A stretch of DNA of 64,000 nt from CAZUMJ01 sp964621605 (lineage in GTDB: Bacteria; Actinomycetota; Acidimicrobiia; Acidimicrobiales; Iamiaceae): the NCBI GenBank assembly GCA_964621605.1, contig CAZUMJ010000002.1, forward strand, positions 1 to 64,000, read 5' to 3'. Position numbers and translations under genes: made by a program. This document shows, in pieces, positions 8,635 to 17,656 of the stretch. The first letter of the stretch is position 1, and every line of letters begins with the position of its first letter. The notes beneath the pieces are model-generated. The model was not told the DNA's origin. It saw nothing but the letters and a program-made list of their open reading frames with translations, and did not search any database.

Positions 8635-9318
8635 ATGGTCGCCGCCGTGGAGACCGTTGGGCGCCTCATCGACGGGTTGTCGTCGGCGCAACGCAACGTC
8701 CTGGTGACGCTCAAGCGCCACGGCGAGGCATCTGCAGACGAGATCGCCCACGAGCTTGCCATCACCCCCAGCGCGGTGCGCCAGCACCTCGCCGGCCTCC
8801 GCACCGCCGGCTACATCGCCAGCCGCTCCGAGCGCGGCCGACCAGGGCGACCCGTCGAGCTGCACCACAGCACCGAGGCGGGCGACGCCCTCTTCGCCGG
8901 GCCGAGCGACTCGCTGCTCGTCGAGATGCTCGAAGAGGTCGAAGCCGAAGAGCCCGAGCTGATCAGCCGCATCTTCGACCGCCACCGTGACCGCCGCGTC
9001 GGTCAACTCGCCCAGCTCGTCGAGGGCAAGGTGCTCGCCGATCGGGTCGCGGTGCTCGCCGAGGTCCTCGACGAGGAGGGCTACCTCGCGTCCTGCGAGC
9101 CCGACGGGGACGGCGGCTACCGCATCACCCTGCACAACTGCGCCATGTGGTCGGTGGCCAATCGCTGGGAGCAAGCCTGCGTGAGCGAGCTCGACTGGCT
9201 GCGCGAGCTGCTGCCCGATGCACGGGTGTCCCGGGCCAGCCACCGCGTCGACGGCTCGTTCACCTGCGGCTACGCGATCCAGCCCGCCGTGGCGGGCGAT
9301 AGGCACGCCGAAGCCTGA
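8635..9318 (+). CDS. sufR: SufR-like ArsR/DeoR-type Fe-S-sensing repressor
   Basis: 227 residues. The N-terminal winged helix (residues ~8-80: VLVTLKRHGEASADEIAHELAI, then PSAVRQHLAGLRTAGYI) and a GRPGRPVE wing are followed by a C-terminal domain with four Cys (SCEPDG, HNCAMW, QACVSE, FTCGYA), consistent with the SufR Fe-S ligand set. SufR represses the SUF operon when its own cluster is loaded. It is divergent from sufB, the standard actinobacterial layout. ATG 8635 was chosen because it begins the HTH sequence and the -10-like box ends 6 nt before it. Confidence 0.88.
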   Translation: MVAAVETVGRLIDGLSSAQRNVLVTLKRHGEASADEIAHELAITPSAVRQHLAGLRTAGYIASRSERGRPGRPVELHHSTEAGDALFAGPSDSLLVEMLEEVEAEEPELISRIFDRHRDRRVGQLAQLVEGKVLADRVAVLAEVLDEEGYLASCEPDGDGGYRITLHNCAMWSVANRWEQACVSELDWLRELLPDARVSRASHRVDGSFTCGYAIQPAVAGDRHAEA

Positions 9319-9442
9319 CGGCGCCGCGCACACCTCGCCCGTCCGGCGGTATCGGCGCCGTTGGGCTGGGACGATGCACGGTCCGCGCTGGGCAGCCTGC
9401 GAGAATGTCGGTCAACCCGACGACGAATCGAGTCCCTGCTCG

Positions 9443-10846
9443 GTGCTGTTCCCCACCGTCCGCTTCGCCATCTTCTTTCTGATCGTCCTACCGGTCAGCT
9501 GGCTGCTCATGCATCAGCGGACGCGGTGGCGGGCGTTCATCGTGGTTGCCAGCTACGTCTTCTACGGCAGCTGGAACTGGCATTTCATCTTCCTGCTCGG
9601 CGGCTCGACCCTCGCCAACCAGGGTTTCGCCATCGCCATCGACAAGGCCCGCACCGAACGTGCACGGGTCGCGCGTCTCGGGGTTGCGGTCGCCGCCAAC
9701 CTGGCGCTCCTCGGTTGGTTCAAGTACTACGACTTCTTCGTCAACTCCACCGGCAACCTGCTCGGCACGGTCGGCATCCACTGGAGTCCACCCCTCCGCC
9801 AGATCGTGCTGCCGGTGGGCATCTCGTTCATCACCTTCCAGGCGCTCAGCTACGTCATCGATACGTACCGGCGCCACGTCAAACCGGTACCGCTCCTCGA
9901 CTTCGCCGTCTACCTCTCCTTCTTCCCGCACCTCGTCGCCGGCCCGATCGTGCGGGCGTCCGAGTTCCTCCCGCAGCTTCGCCGGCCCGCAGATGCGCGT
10001 CGCGTCGACGCCGGGCTGGCGTTCTGGCTGATCGCGGCGGGGCTCTTCAAGAAGGTGGTCATCTCGAGCTACCTGGCGAGCACGATCGTCGACCCGGTCT
10101 TCGGCCTGCCCGGCCAGCACAAGGCCCTCGACACCCTGCTCGGCATCTACGGCTACGCGATCCAGATCTACGCGGACTTCAGCGGCTACACCGACATGGC
10201 GATCGGGCTCGCCCTGCTGCTCGGGTTCCGCTTCCCGCAGAACTTCGACCAGCCCTACCGGGCGCGGTCGCTGCAGGAGTTCTGGCGTCGCTGGCACATG
10301 ACGCTGTCACGCTGGCTGCGCGACTACCTCTACATCCCGCTGGGAGGAAACCGCCGTGGCAAGCGGCGCGGCTACGTGAACCTCGCCGCGACCATGATCC
10401 TCGGTGGGCTGTGGCACGGCGCCGCGTGGACGTTCGTCGCGTGGGGCGCCCTGCACGGGGTGGGTCTGGCAATCGAGCGGTGGCGCGCGGATCATCGCGA
10501 CCCTGCCAAGAAAGAGTGGCCCGCGTGGGCGCACACCCTCATCACCTTCCACCTCGTGTGCCTCGGCTGGGTGTTCTTCCGTGCCGACTCGTTCTCGACC
10601 GCCTGGACCGTGCTCGGTCGGCTGCTGCACCCCGGCTTGGGCACCGCCTTCAACCCGGTACTTGTGGCGGTCATCATCGGCTGCCTGGCGCTGCAGTTCG
10701 TGCCCGACGACTGGTCGTCGCGCCTGCGCGCGGTCTTCTCACGCCTGCACCCTGCGCTGCAAGGCGTCGGCCTCTCCCTGTTCGTCGTGTGCACCAACGC
10801 CCTCGGGCCGATCGGTGTCGCACCCTTCATCTACTTCCAGTTCTGA
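9443..10846 (+). CDS. MBOAT family O-acyltransferase (AlgI-like)
   Basis: 467 residues. It begins with the family start VLFPTVRFAIFF (GTG 9443) and has ~10 hydrophobic segments and the MBOAT hallmarks DFSGYTDMAIGLALLLGF, QEFWRRWHMTLSRWLRDYLYIPLGGNR and the catalytic-His block GGLWHGAAWTFVAWGALHG. AlgI-like proteins pass acetyl groups across the membrane to an extracytoplasmic transferase. The next gene, 3 bp downstream, encodes an SGNH protein that fits that partner role (compare AlgI/AlgJ or PatA/PatB). The longer frame from 9218 overlaps sufR and is rejected. Confidence 0.9.
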   Translation: MLFPTVRFAIFFLIVLPVSWLLMHQRTRWRAFIVVASYVFYGSWNWHFIFLLGGSTLANQGFAIAIDKARTERARVARLGVAVAANLALLGWFKYYDFFVNSTGNLLGTVGIHWSPPLRQIVLPVGISFITFQALSYVIDTYRRHVKPVPLLDFAVYLSFFPHLVAGPIVRASEFLPQLRRPADARRVDAGLAFWLIAAGLFKKVVISSYLASTIVDPVFGLPGQHKALDTLLGIYGYAIQIYADFSGYTDMAIGLALLLGFRFPQNFDQPYRARSLQEFWRRWHMTLSRWLRDYLYIPLGGNRRGKRRGYVNLAATMILGGLWHGAAWTFVAWGALHGVGLAIERWRADHRDPAKKEWPAWAHTLITFHLVCLGWVFFRADSFSTAWTVLGRLLHPGLGTAFNPVLVAVIIGCLALQFVPDDWSSRLRAVFSRLHPALQGVGLSLFVVCTNALGPIGVAPFIYFQF

Positions 10847-10849
10847 GCG

Positions 10850-11896
10850 ATGCAGAGCGATCCCGACGGCGACGTCTTCCCCGCTGAACACACGCCCCGG
10901 CGGCGGGTGCCCGCGGGGCACGCGCTCCTCGTCGTCCTCGTCACGCTCGCCCTGACGGTCGTGCTCGACGCCGACGGGCTCGTCCGCACCGCGGAGCGTC
11001 AGCCCCGTGGCTGGCAGCGCTCCACTGCGCTCGCGGTGCTGCATCCCATCCAGGATGTGAGCGGCGCCCTGCGCTTGAACCGACCACGCCAATGGGTCGC
11101 CGAGGCGTCGGGGCACCACGACGAGGTGCACATCACGCCCACGAAGGACGTCAAGGTGGCCCCGCTGCACCCGCAGGGGACCGCGGAGCACGACCCGAAG
11201 GCCTCGTCGACGACCACCACCACGACCACGACCCTGCCCAACTACCGCACGCCCACCGCTGCCGACCCGCTGCGCGTCCTCGTCGCCGGCGACTCACTCT
11301 CCGGGCAACTCGGCCCCGCTCTGGGGAGCGCCCTGGGGGGCATGCCTGCCAAGGTGAGCGTCGACGAGGAGGTCGGCACGGGCCTCGCTCGCCCCGACGT
11401 CGTCGACTGGCCCTCCCGCCTGACCGGCGAGATGGCCCAGCAGCGACCCGAGGTCGTCGTGCTGATCTTCGGTGGGAACGACAACCAGGACCTCCGCACC
11501 GCGCAGGGCTGGATCTACATCAGCCACTTCGACGAGTGGAAGCTCGAGTACCAGCGCCGCATCGCCCAGATCATGAACATCGTCGCCCAGCCGGGCGTGA
11601 GCGTGTACTGGGTCGGGCTGCCCGTCATGGACCGCGCCAAGCTCCAGGCGGTGGTGCCGACCATCAACCAACTCATCCAGGCGGAGGCTGCGGCACGTCC
11701 GCAGTCGGTGCACTACGTCGACCCGAACCAGGTGCTCGCCAACCCGGATGGGAGCTACGCCGTGTACCTCCCCGACGGCCACGGCGGGCAGGTCCGGGTG
11801 CGCGAAGGCGACGGGGTGCACCCGACCCGAGCGGGTGCAGATCGCATCGCCAGCCAGCTCGTCGACCTGTTCGCGGTTCCCCGCCACCTCCGCTGA
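10850..11896 (+). CDS. Membrane-anchored SGNH/GDSL esterase-like protein (DUF459 type)
   Basis: 348 residues. One N-terminal membrane anchor (about 23-42), then a linker with a run of threonines (residues ~120-128), then an SGNH domain: VAGDSLSG near residue 147 (nucleophile Ser), IFGGNDNQDLR (oxyanion Asn block) and DGVHPTRAG (Asp-His). It starts 3 bp after the MBOAT gene, so the pair is one operon. Likely the extracytoplasmic O-acetyltransferase or esterase paired with the MBOAT protein for a surface glycan; the substrate is unknown. Confidence 0.85.
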   Translation: MQSDPDGDVFPAEHTPRRRVPAGHALLVVLVTLALTVVLDADGLVRTAERQPRGWQRSTALAVLHPIQDVSGALRLNRPRQWVAEASGHHDEVHITPTKDVKVAPLHPQGTAEHDPKASSTTTTTTTTLPNYRTPTAADPLRVLVAGDSLSGQLGPALGSALGGMPAKVSVDEEVGTGLARPDVVDWPSRLTGEMAQQRPEVVVLIFGGNDNQDLRTAQGWIYISHFDEWKLEYQRRIAQIMNIVAQPGVSVYWVGLPVMDRAKLQAVVPTINQLIQAEAAARPQSVHYVDPNQVLANPDGSYAVYLPDGHGGQVRVREGDGVHPTRAGADRIASQLVDLFAVPRHLR

Positions 11897-11899
11897 GCC

Positions 11900-13591
11900 T
11901 CAGGGATCGAGGCAGGTCGGCTTCCCCTCGGCGCGCTCCGCCCGCATCCTCGTGAACCCGCCGGCGATCTTGTCTCGCGTGGTCTCACCGAGCCCGACCA
12001 CGACGTCGCCTATCGCGAGGAGCTGCCTCCGATAGAGCTCGGGGTCGATCGCGTCGGCCCCGAACGACGGCGCCCACATGCTCCACGCCCCGCTGATGAT
12101 GCCGAGCGTCGGGATCAGGTGCATGTTCGGGCCAGTGCCGAGCCCACCTTGTGAGCACACCCGGGGACGTGGACCGCTGAAGCCGCCGGCCCCGATGAAC
12201 ACCGCGGTCGCCGGCAGCGCCCGGCGCTTCACCGCTGCGATCGACGCGTCGATCAAGACCGGCGACTCGGTCGGGGCCGACCACGCAAGGAGGTCGGCGT
12301 CGTCGCCGACGTGGAGGCGCCCGTCTGCACCCGGCTCGATGCGGCGCGCCCCGAGATGTTCGAGCGCCACCACGAATGCCACCGTGTCGTCGTCGTAGCC
12401 CCGATCGAGCGCAGGGATCGTGCGGCTGCTGCCGTCGGTCGCCATCGCCAGATGGCTGGCGGTCAGCTCGATCTCGATGTCACGTGGACGGCACCGCAGG
12501 GGCAGCGCCGCGAACCACCGCAACAGCGCGAGGGACCCGATGGTGCCGTTCTCCTGGACCCAGCTCATGCTGTCGGAGTTGGCGGTGAGGACGATGCGTT
12601 CTCGGCTCTGCCCGGGCAGGGTGACGCTCAGGTTGCGCGCCGTCGCCTTCCCCCACGATGCCCGCACGACAACGGTGGCGGCCTCGCCACGAGCGGCCGC
12701 CTCGGTGAGGCCGGCGAGTGCGTCGGACCCGACGAACACCGCCGGCACCGTGAAGCGTGCGCCGGTGTGGGGGTCCCAGTAGCCACGCAACTGGTCGGTG
12801 GGGGCGTCATCGAACACCAACACCATGCCGCGAGCCCCGGCCGCCTCGGCGGCATGGAGCTCTTGGTCGAGCGGACGCGTGTAGGGGCGGTCGTAGTCGC
12901 CGGTGCGTGGCAGATCGGGCGTGGCGTAGTGGCTGATCGCCACGATCCCCGCCCACGGCTGGGTCTCGTGCGGCACCTGCCGCACGACGATGCGGCCCTG
13001 CGAGTTGGCAGTCGTGATCTGTTGCCCCGGCGGAACGACGACCAGAGGAGCGGAGACTCCCGCCTCCGACGTCGGGGCCGCGAAGGGCACCGCGCCGGCG
13101 ACCGGCAGGTCACGTCCCTTCAGGCGAAGTGACCCTGCCGCCGCCAGGCTCCGGCTGCGGGCATCGTTCGGATCGGGTGTCGAGGGCTGCCAGGCGTCGA
13201 TCTCGTAGGGGTCCCATCGAACCTTCGCGCCGGGGATCGCGGCGAACTCCTTGCCCAGCCAGTCGAGGGAGGCGTCACCCGCGGCGCTTCCCGACGTGCG
13301 AAGCCCGAACGCGTTGAACGCTCCCAACAGGTCGCGGAGCTGGCGTGCGTCCGCGAAGGTGGCCGCATCAACCGTCGTGGGACATGCCGCCCCGGGGGCC
13401 ACGACGCTGCTTGGCGACTGCGCCACACCTGCGGCGTGACCTCCAGGGTCTCCTGCTCCGCCGTTGCTACACCCGCCGAGGAGCAGCGCGGCGACGACGC
13501 CCACGGCGGCACGTCGTCGCTTGTGTACGCGACCCGCGCCCGGTGTCGGTCGCCGAGCGAGGGGCTCGTGCGGCCGACAACGCGCTCGCAC
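11900..13591 (-). CDS. Lipoprotein with PA domain and degenerate M28-type peptidase fold
   Basis: 563 residues. A basic N-terminus, hydrophobic stretch and lipobox (LLLGGC) mark a lipoprotein. A protease-associated (PA)-like insert lies around 235-315 (HAAEAAGARGMVLVFDDA ... TVPAVFVGSD). The following part has the layout of M28 zinc aminopeptidases, but ANSDS replaces the usual H-x-D-S zinc block, NGTIGSLALL stands where N-x-SG-x-x-x-LL is expected, and no EE-G-L-GS block is seen. It is probably a non-catalytic or re-purposed relative. Ends only 3 bp from the convergent SGNH gene. The start is uncertain; no better in-frame start is obvious before the signal peptide. Confidence 0.6.
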   Translation of the reverse strand: MRARCRPHEPLARRPTPGAGRVHKRRRAAVGVVAALLLGGCSNGGAGDPGGHAAGVAQSPSSVVAPGAACPTTVDAATFADARQLRDLLGAFNAFGLRTSGSAAGDASLDWLGKEFAAIPGAKVRWDPYEIDAWQPSTPDPNDARSRSLAAAGSLRLKGRDLPVAGAVPFAAPTSEAGVSAPLVVVPPGQQITTANSQGRIVVRQVPHETQPWAGIVAISHYATPDLPRTGDYDRPYTRPLDQELHAAEAAGARGMVLVFDDAPTDQLRGYWDPHTGARFTVPAVFVGSDALAGLTEAAARGEAATVVVRASWGKATARNLSVTLPGQSRERIVLTANSDSMSWVQENGTIGSLALLRWFAALPLRCRPRDIEIELTASHLAMATDGSSRTIPALDRGYDDDTVAFVVALEHLGARRIEPGADGRLHVGDDADLLAWSAPTESPVLIDASIAAVKRRALPATAVFIGAGGFSGPRPRVCSQGGLGTGPNMHLIPTLGIISGAWSMWAPSFGADAIDPELYRRQLLAIGDVVVGLGETTRDKIAGGFTRMRAERAEGKPTCLDP

Positions 13592-13598
13592 GTCTGCC

Positions 13599-13952
13599 CT
13601 ACTTGGGAAGCGGGCTGTAGAACACCAGGCCGTTGCCCTTGTGGTCGTAGACCACCGCGCGCCGCTCGTGCTCGTCGTTGTACGGACCCTTCACGATCGC
13701 GCCGCCGTTGGCCTCGATCGCCGCGGCAGCCGCGTCGACATCGTCGGTCTTGATGCCGGGCACGACCTTGCCGGGGAGCGGGTGGTCGATCGACGTCGCC
13801 AACGCGAGCGTGACAGACCCTCCGTCGAGCGCGGCGAAGTGCGAGCCGTCACGGAACTTGAGCGGCATGCCAAGCGTGTCGCTGTAGAACGCGATCGACG
13901 CGTCCAGGTCGTCGGTGGACAGGATCACCATCTTGACGTCGAACGTGGCCAT
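13599..13952 (-). CDS. VOC (glyoxalase/bleomycin-resistance fold) protein
   Basis: 117 residues, a single glyoxalase-like unit: ILSTDDLDASIAFYSDTLG at the start and the closing block YDHKGNGLVFYSP. Such proteins bind a metal between two beta-alpha-beta-beta-beta modules and act on diverse small molecules; the substrate here is unknown. The start at 13952 has a strong GAGGAGG Shine-Dalgarno; the frame extends upstream to 14069 but without a comparable signal. Its stop is 7 bp from the start of the lipoprotein gene, so they may be co-transcribed. Confidence 0.8.
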   Translation of the reverse strand: MATFDVKMVILSTDDLDASIAFYSDTLGMPLKFRDGSHFAALDGGSVTLALATSIDHPLPGKVVPGIKTDDVDAAAAAIEANGGAIVKGPYNDEHERRAVVYDHKGNGLVFYSPLPK

Positions 13953-14105
13953 GTGCGCCTCCTCGGGAATGGGGCCCGGCACGACGACGGTCGAGCCGGG
14001 CGAGCGGCCGCACTCTAGGAGGAGAACCGGCCCCGAGCCCCGGCCATTGGGCCCTATCGATGTGACCACGGCGTGCGAGCGCGACAGGTGACGCCGATCG
14101 TCGGG

Positions 14106-15926
14106 TCATCCCACGTATGCGGGGGTTGCGGACACCGGCTCCGCCACAGGCGCGGCAACGAGCGTCACGCGCCCAGCGGTCCCGCTGGGAAGTGCCGCCA
14201 CCGACGGCCACGTCGACGACACCACCGACGTCGCGGGCAAGGTCGCCGGCTCGGTCGTCGCGGGCGAGGGCGGCGCAAGGCACGCGAACGCGTCGCGTGG
14301 GGTCAAGAATCGCACCCCACGCGAGACGTACGGCTCCAGCGCCTCGACGAGCGAGTCGTAGGTGGCGTTCCACACCGTCGCGGGGAAGAAGCTCACGAGC
14401 GGACGGTCCGCCGGCGCGGTTGCGAGCAGCGCGTCGAGGTGCGCCGCAATCGCCGGTGGGCCCGCCGCGTAGTCGGTGGAGCGTGCGGTCAGCACCGGCC
14501 GGCCCGCTGCGGTGAAACCCGGAGCTTCCCCGAAGTCGGTGTAGTTGAGGAGGTAGCCCGCCGGTGCCCAGCCTCCGCTCGCCTGCGCCGCCGCGATCGC
14601 TGACCAGCCCGGCGCGCTCGGCGCGTTCAGCAGCAGGTCGAGTGACCACACCGTGTCGATGCCGAGCGTGGCGGCGAGCGCGTTCGAGTCCGCCAGGAAC
14701 GAAGCGGGGTCGGGGAACAAGCTGGGGATGCCGTACCCCAGGCCCATGATGCCGACGACCTCGTCGGCCGGCGTGGCGGTGGCGGCGTACGCATCCCAGA
14801 CGGCCGGCATGAGCACCGCTGTCGCGGGGCTGATCCCCCACCCCAGCGGGAACGTTCCGCGCCGGCTGCTCTCCCAACGGTCGCCCGACGGAAGGTACGC
14901 CTCGGGAATCACGAGGTTGTCGCCATCGGAGGTGGCGATCACGACGTTCAGCGTCGAACTGTCACACGGGGCCACGGGCGTGCGCGCGGGGCGCAGCACC
15001 GTCCGAGACTGTGCGGCCGCCACCGCGAGGTGGAACGACAGGTTGTCCGTCGTGTCGGTCGGGACGAGGAAGCGCCCCTGCTGGGACAGGCGCGCGATCG
15101 CGGTGACCTCCTCGTTCCCGTCGTCTGCCACGTAGCCGTAGACGGGGTGCGTCGGTGGGTACGCGGCGAGAAGCCCGAACACCTGGTCGAAGTCAGGCTG
15201 CGACGGCCGCGTGTACACGGTCATGATCCCTTGCTGGACGTAGAAGTCCCGGGGCGCGTTCTGGTCGGGCTGCTCGATCGCGAGACCCGCGTACGCCAGG
15301 TGCGGGCGTTCCTCTGCGGCAACCGCGGCGTACGCGGTCGCCGCATCCGACCAGCGCCCCACGTGGTTCGCCACCTCGGGCACGCCGAGACTGTCGAGCT
15401 GCGCGACCTGCTCCGGCGTCACGACGACGCTGCCGGTCGCTGCGGCGACGGTCGTCGCGGTGTTGATGGTCCAGGGTTCCGCGTACGACGCGACGACGTA
15501 CCCGTGGAGCTCGCCGGCATAGGCGCTCAGGGCCTGGTCGAGCGTGAGCGTGGCCGTGACGTGCACCAACCCTCGAGCTTGATAGGTGTCGATCCAGTAC
15601 TGGTCTTGGGCAGGGTTGCGTGCACCCACCAGGTAGATGCGCGCGGAGCTGCGATTCACCACGCCTTGCAGCGTTGCGGCCAACAGCCGCCGGGCGGTCG
15701 ACTCACCGCTCACGCGCACCACGGTCACGTCACCGAGCGGTGGGCGCACCGTGAGGTAGCGCGCCGAGATCGCTCCCGGCACCACGCCCGACGCACCGGC
15801 TGCTTGCGCAGGGCGAGCGCCGCCTCTGGCCCCGAACGAGACGCCGAGCATGCACAGCACCACGAGTGCAACGCCGGGAATCGAGCTGCGCACCGCGCCG
15901 CCCAGGTCGACGACGTGCGCCCTCAC
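14106..15926 (-). CDS. Secreted GxGYxYP-family protein (putative glycoside hydrolase)
   Basis: 606 residues with an N-terminal signal peptide (hydrophobic about 14-28, AQAAG cleavage region). The GxGYxYP family is recognised from VIATSDGDNL near residue 334 and MGLGYGIPSLFPD near 395, plus the long N-terminal region with VVNRSSARIYLVG. Family members are annotated as putative glycoside hydrolases with TIM-barrel-like folds; biochemistry is sparse. GTG 15926 overlaps the stop of the upstream ABC exporter gene (GTGA), so it is translationally coupled to the exporter. The longer frame to 16433 lies inside that ABC gene and is rejected. The Ala/Pro/Thr-rich tail after residue ~560 looks like low-complexity linker. 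Confidence 0.7.
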   Translation of the reverse strand: MRAHVVDLGGAVRSSIPGVALVVLCMLGVSFGARGGARPAQAAGASGVVPGAISARYLTVRPPLGDVTVVRVSGESTARRLLAATLQGVVNRSSARIYLVGARNPAQDQYWIDTYQARGLVHVTATLTLDQALSAYAGELHGYVVASYAEPWTINTATTVAAATGSVVVTPEQVAQLDSLGVPEVANHVGRWSDAATAYAAVAAEERPHLAYAGLAIEQPDQNAPRDFYVQQGIMTVYTRPSQPDFDQVFGLLAAYPPTHPVYGYVADDGNEEVTAIARLSQQGRFLVPTDTTDNLSFHLAVAAAQSRTVLRPARTPVAPCDSSTLNVVIATSDGDNLVIPEAYLPSGDRWESSRRGTFPLGWGISPATAVLMPAVWDAYAATATPADEVVGIMGLGYGIPSLFPDPASFLADSNALAATLGIDTVWSLDLLLNAPSAPGWSAIAAAQASGGWAPAGYLLNYTDFGEAPGFTAAGRPVLTARSTDYAAGPPAIAAHLDALLATAPADRPLVSFFPATVWNATYDSLVEALEPYVSRGVRFLTPRDAFACLAPPSPATTEPATLPATSVVSSTWPSVAALPSGTAGRVTLVAAPVAEPVSATPAYVG

Positions 15927-17656
15927 GGTTGCGGCCCCCGAGCGAGACCTTGCACCCAGTTGGCGTGGAGCGCTGCGTACCGACCGCCGGCGGCGACCAA
16001 CTCGGCGTGCGAACCCAACTCGGCGAGGTGACCGTCCGCCACGACGCCGACGCGGTCGGCCCGTTCGGACGTCGAGAGGCGGTGCGCGATCACGATCACG
16101 GTGCGGTCCGCCATGAGCCGCTCCATCGCGGTCTCTACCACCGCCTCGGTTCCCGGGTCGAGCGATGACGTGGCCTCGTCGAGCACCAGCACCGCTGGGT
16201 CGCTCAGGGCGGCACGCGCCAGGGAGAGCAGTTGCTTCTCGCCGGCGGACAGGCGCGACCCGCGTTCGTGCACCTCGGTCGCCAGGCCTTCGGGCAGCCC
16301 TTCGAAGCGCTCCAGCACTCCCAACTGCGCGAGGGCGTCCCGCACGGCGTCGTCGTCGGCGTCGGGGCGAGCGATGCGCACGTTGTCGAGGACGCTTCCG
16401 CTGAAGAGGAACCCCTCCTGGGGCACCACGCACATGCGTGCCCTCAGCGATCGCAGCGATGCGTCTCGGAGGTCGATGCCCCCGAACGTCACGCGCCCTT
16501 CGGTGGGGTCGTACATCCGCGCGATGAGCTTGGCGAGCGTGGACTTCCCGGCGCCGGTCGGCCCGACGAGCGCGATGCGTTCGCCGGCAGCGATGGTCAG
16601 GTCGACGCCACGCAACACCAAGGGCCCATCGGCTGCATACGCGAACGACAGCCCCTCCACCTCGATGTCACCGCGATCTGGCAGCACGACGGGCCGGGCT
16701 ACCTCAGGGACGTCGACCGTGGTGTCGAGCAGGTCCACGAGCTTGCGAAGACCCGCTCCCGCCGACTGCACCTGATTGAAGTACTGGCTCAGCTGCTGCA
16801 CCGGGTCGAACAGGTTCGAGAGGCTGAGCACGAAGAACGAGACGGTGCCGATCGTGACCACGCCGTCCAGGGTGAGGTAGCCGCCGACTCCGATCACCAG
16901 TGCCGTGGTGAACAGCCCGGCGAACTCGATGATGGGCAGGTACCAGCACGAGATCCAGACCGAGTGCATGTACTCGTCGTAGAGGCCGCGGTTGCGGTCC
17001 GAGAACCGTTCCACCTCCGTCGCCCCACGCGTGTACGCCTGGATGACGCGCACGCCGCTGATGCCCTCCTGCAACGAGGTCAGGGTGAGGCCGATCCAGT
17101 CGCGGATCTTGAGATACGAGCGGTTCGAGTCCCGCTGGAACTTCCAGGTCGCGAGGGCCACGAACGGCACCGGCACGAGGCACAGCAACAGGAGCTGCCA
17201 GGACACCACGGCCAGGATCACGACCGCGACGAGCAGGAGGATGGTGTTGGTCAACATCAGCAGCAGGCCTTGTTGCACGAGGTCCTGCATCGAGTCGATG
17301 TCGGCCGTCATGCGCGACACGATCACGCCCGCCTTCTCGCGGTCGTAGAACGACATCGAGAGCCGCTGGAGGTGGTCGAAGACGCGCACGCGCAGGTCGC
17401 GCAGGAACCCTTCCCCCACCCGGCTGACGACGAGGATCTGCATGCGCTCGACCCACCACGCCAGCAGCGCCACGACGACGTACCCGACAACAGCCACGTT
17501 CAGCTTGCGCGTCGAGCGCTCGGCGATGCCGTGGTCGATGCCCAGCTTCACGAAGAACGGACCGGCCAGGATCGTGGCCGCGTACAAGACGACGAGCGCG
17601 CTCGTCGCGAGCAACTGGACCCGGTAGGGGCGAGCGAACCCCCAGATCCGCCTCAT
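15923..17656 (-). CDS. ABC exporter half-transporter (catalytic Walker B subunit)
   Basis: 577 residues. Six-helix transmembrane domain (about 1-310), then an ATPase domain with Walker A GPTGAGKST near 365, signature RLSAGEKQL and Walker B LVLDEATSSLD with the catalytic Glu. The signature departs from LSGGQ. Starts at ATG 17656 overlapping the upstream ABC gene (ATGA), so the two probably form a heterodimeric exporter of the type seen in multidrug and lipid-linked export. The frame extending to 18433 overlaps that gene and is rejected. Coupled downstream to the GxGYxYP gene, so the cargo may be cell-envelope related. Confidence 0.88.
   Translation of the reverse strand: MRRIWGFARPYRVQLLATSALVVLYAATILAGPFFVKLGIDHGIAERSTRKLNVAVVGYVVVALLAWWVERMQILVVSRVGEGFLRDLRVRVFDHLQRLSMSFYDREKAGVIVSRMTADIDSMQDLVQQGLLLMLTNTILLLVAVVILAVVSWQLLLLCLVPVPFVALATWKFQRDSNRSYLKIRDWIGLTLTSLQEGISGVRVIQAYTRGATEVERFSDRNRGLYDEYMHSVWISCWYLPIIEFAGLFTTALVIGVGGYLTLDGVVTIGTVSFFVLSLSNLFDPVQQLSQYFNQVQSAGAGLRKLVDLLDTTVDVPEVARPVVLPDRGDIEVEGLSFAYAADGPLVLRGVDLTIAAGERIALVGPTGAGKSTLAKLIARMYDPTEGRVTFGGIDLRDASLRSLRARMCVVPQEGFLFSGSVLDNVRIARPDADDDAVRDALAQLGVLERFEGLPEGLATEVHERGSRLSAGEKQLLSLARAALSDPAVLVLDEATSSLDPGTEAVVETAMERLMADRTVIVIAHRLSTSERADRVGVVADGHLAELGSHAELVAAGGRYAALHANWVQGLARGPQP

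Noticed and set aside
14106..16433. 775-residue version of the GxGYxYP gene
   Set aside because: The extra N-terminus lies within the ABC gene; the GTG at 15926 gives a proper signal peptide and GTGA coupling.
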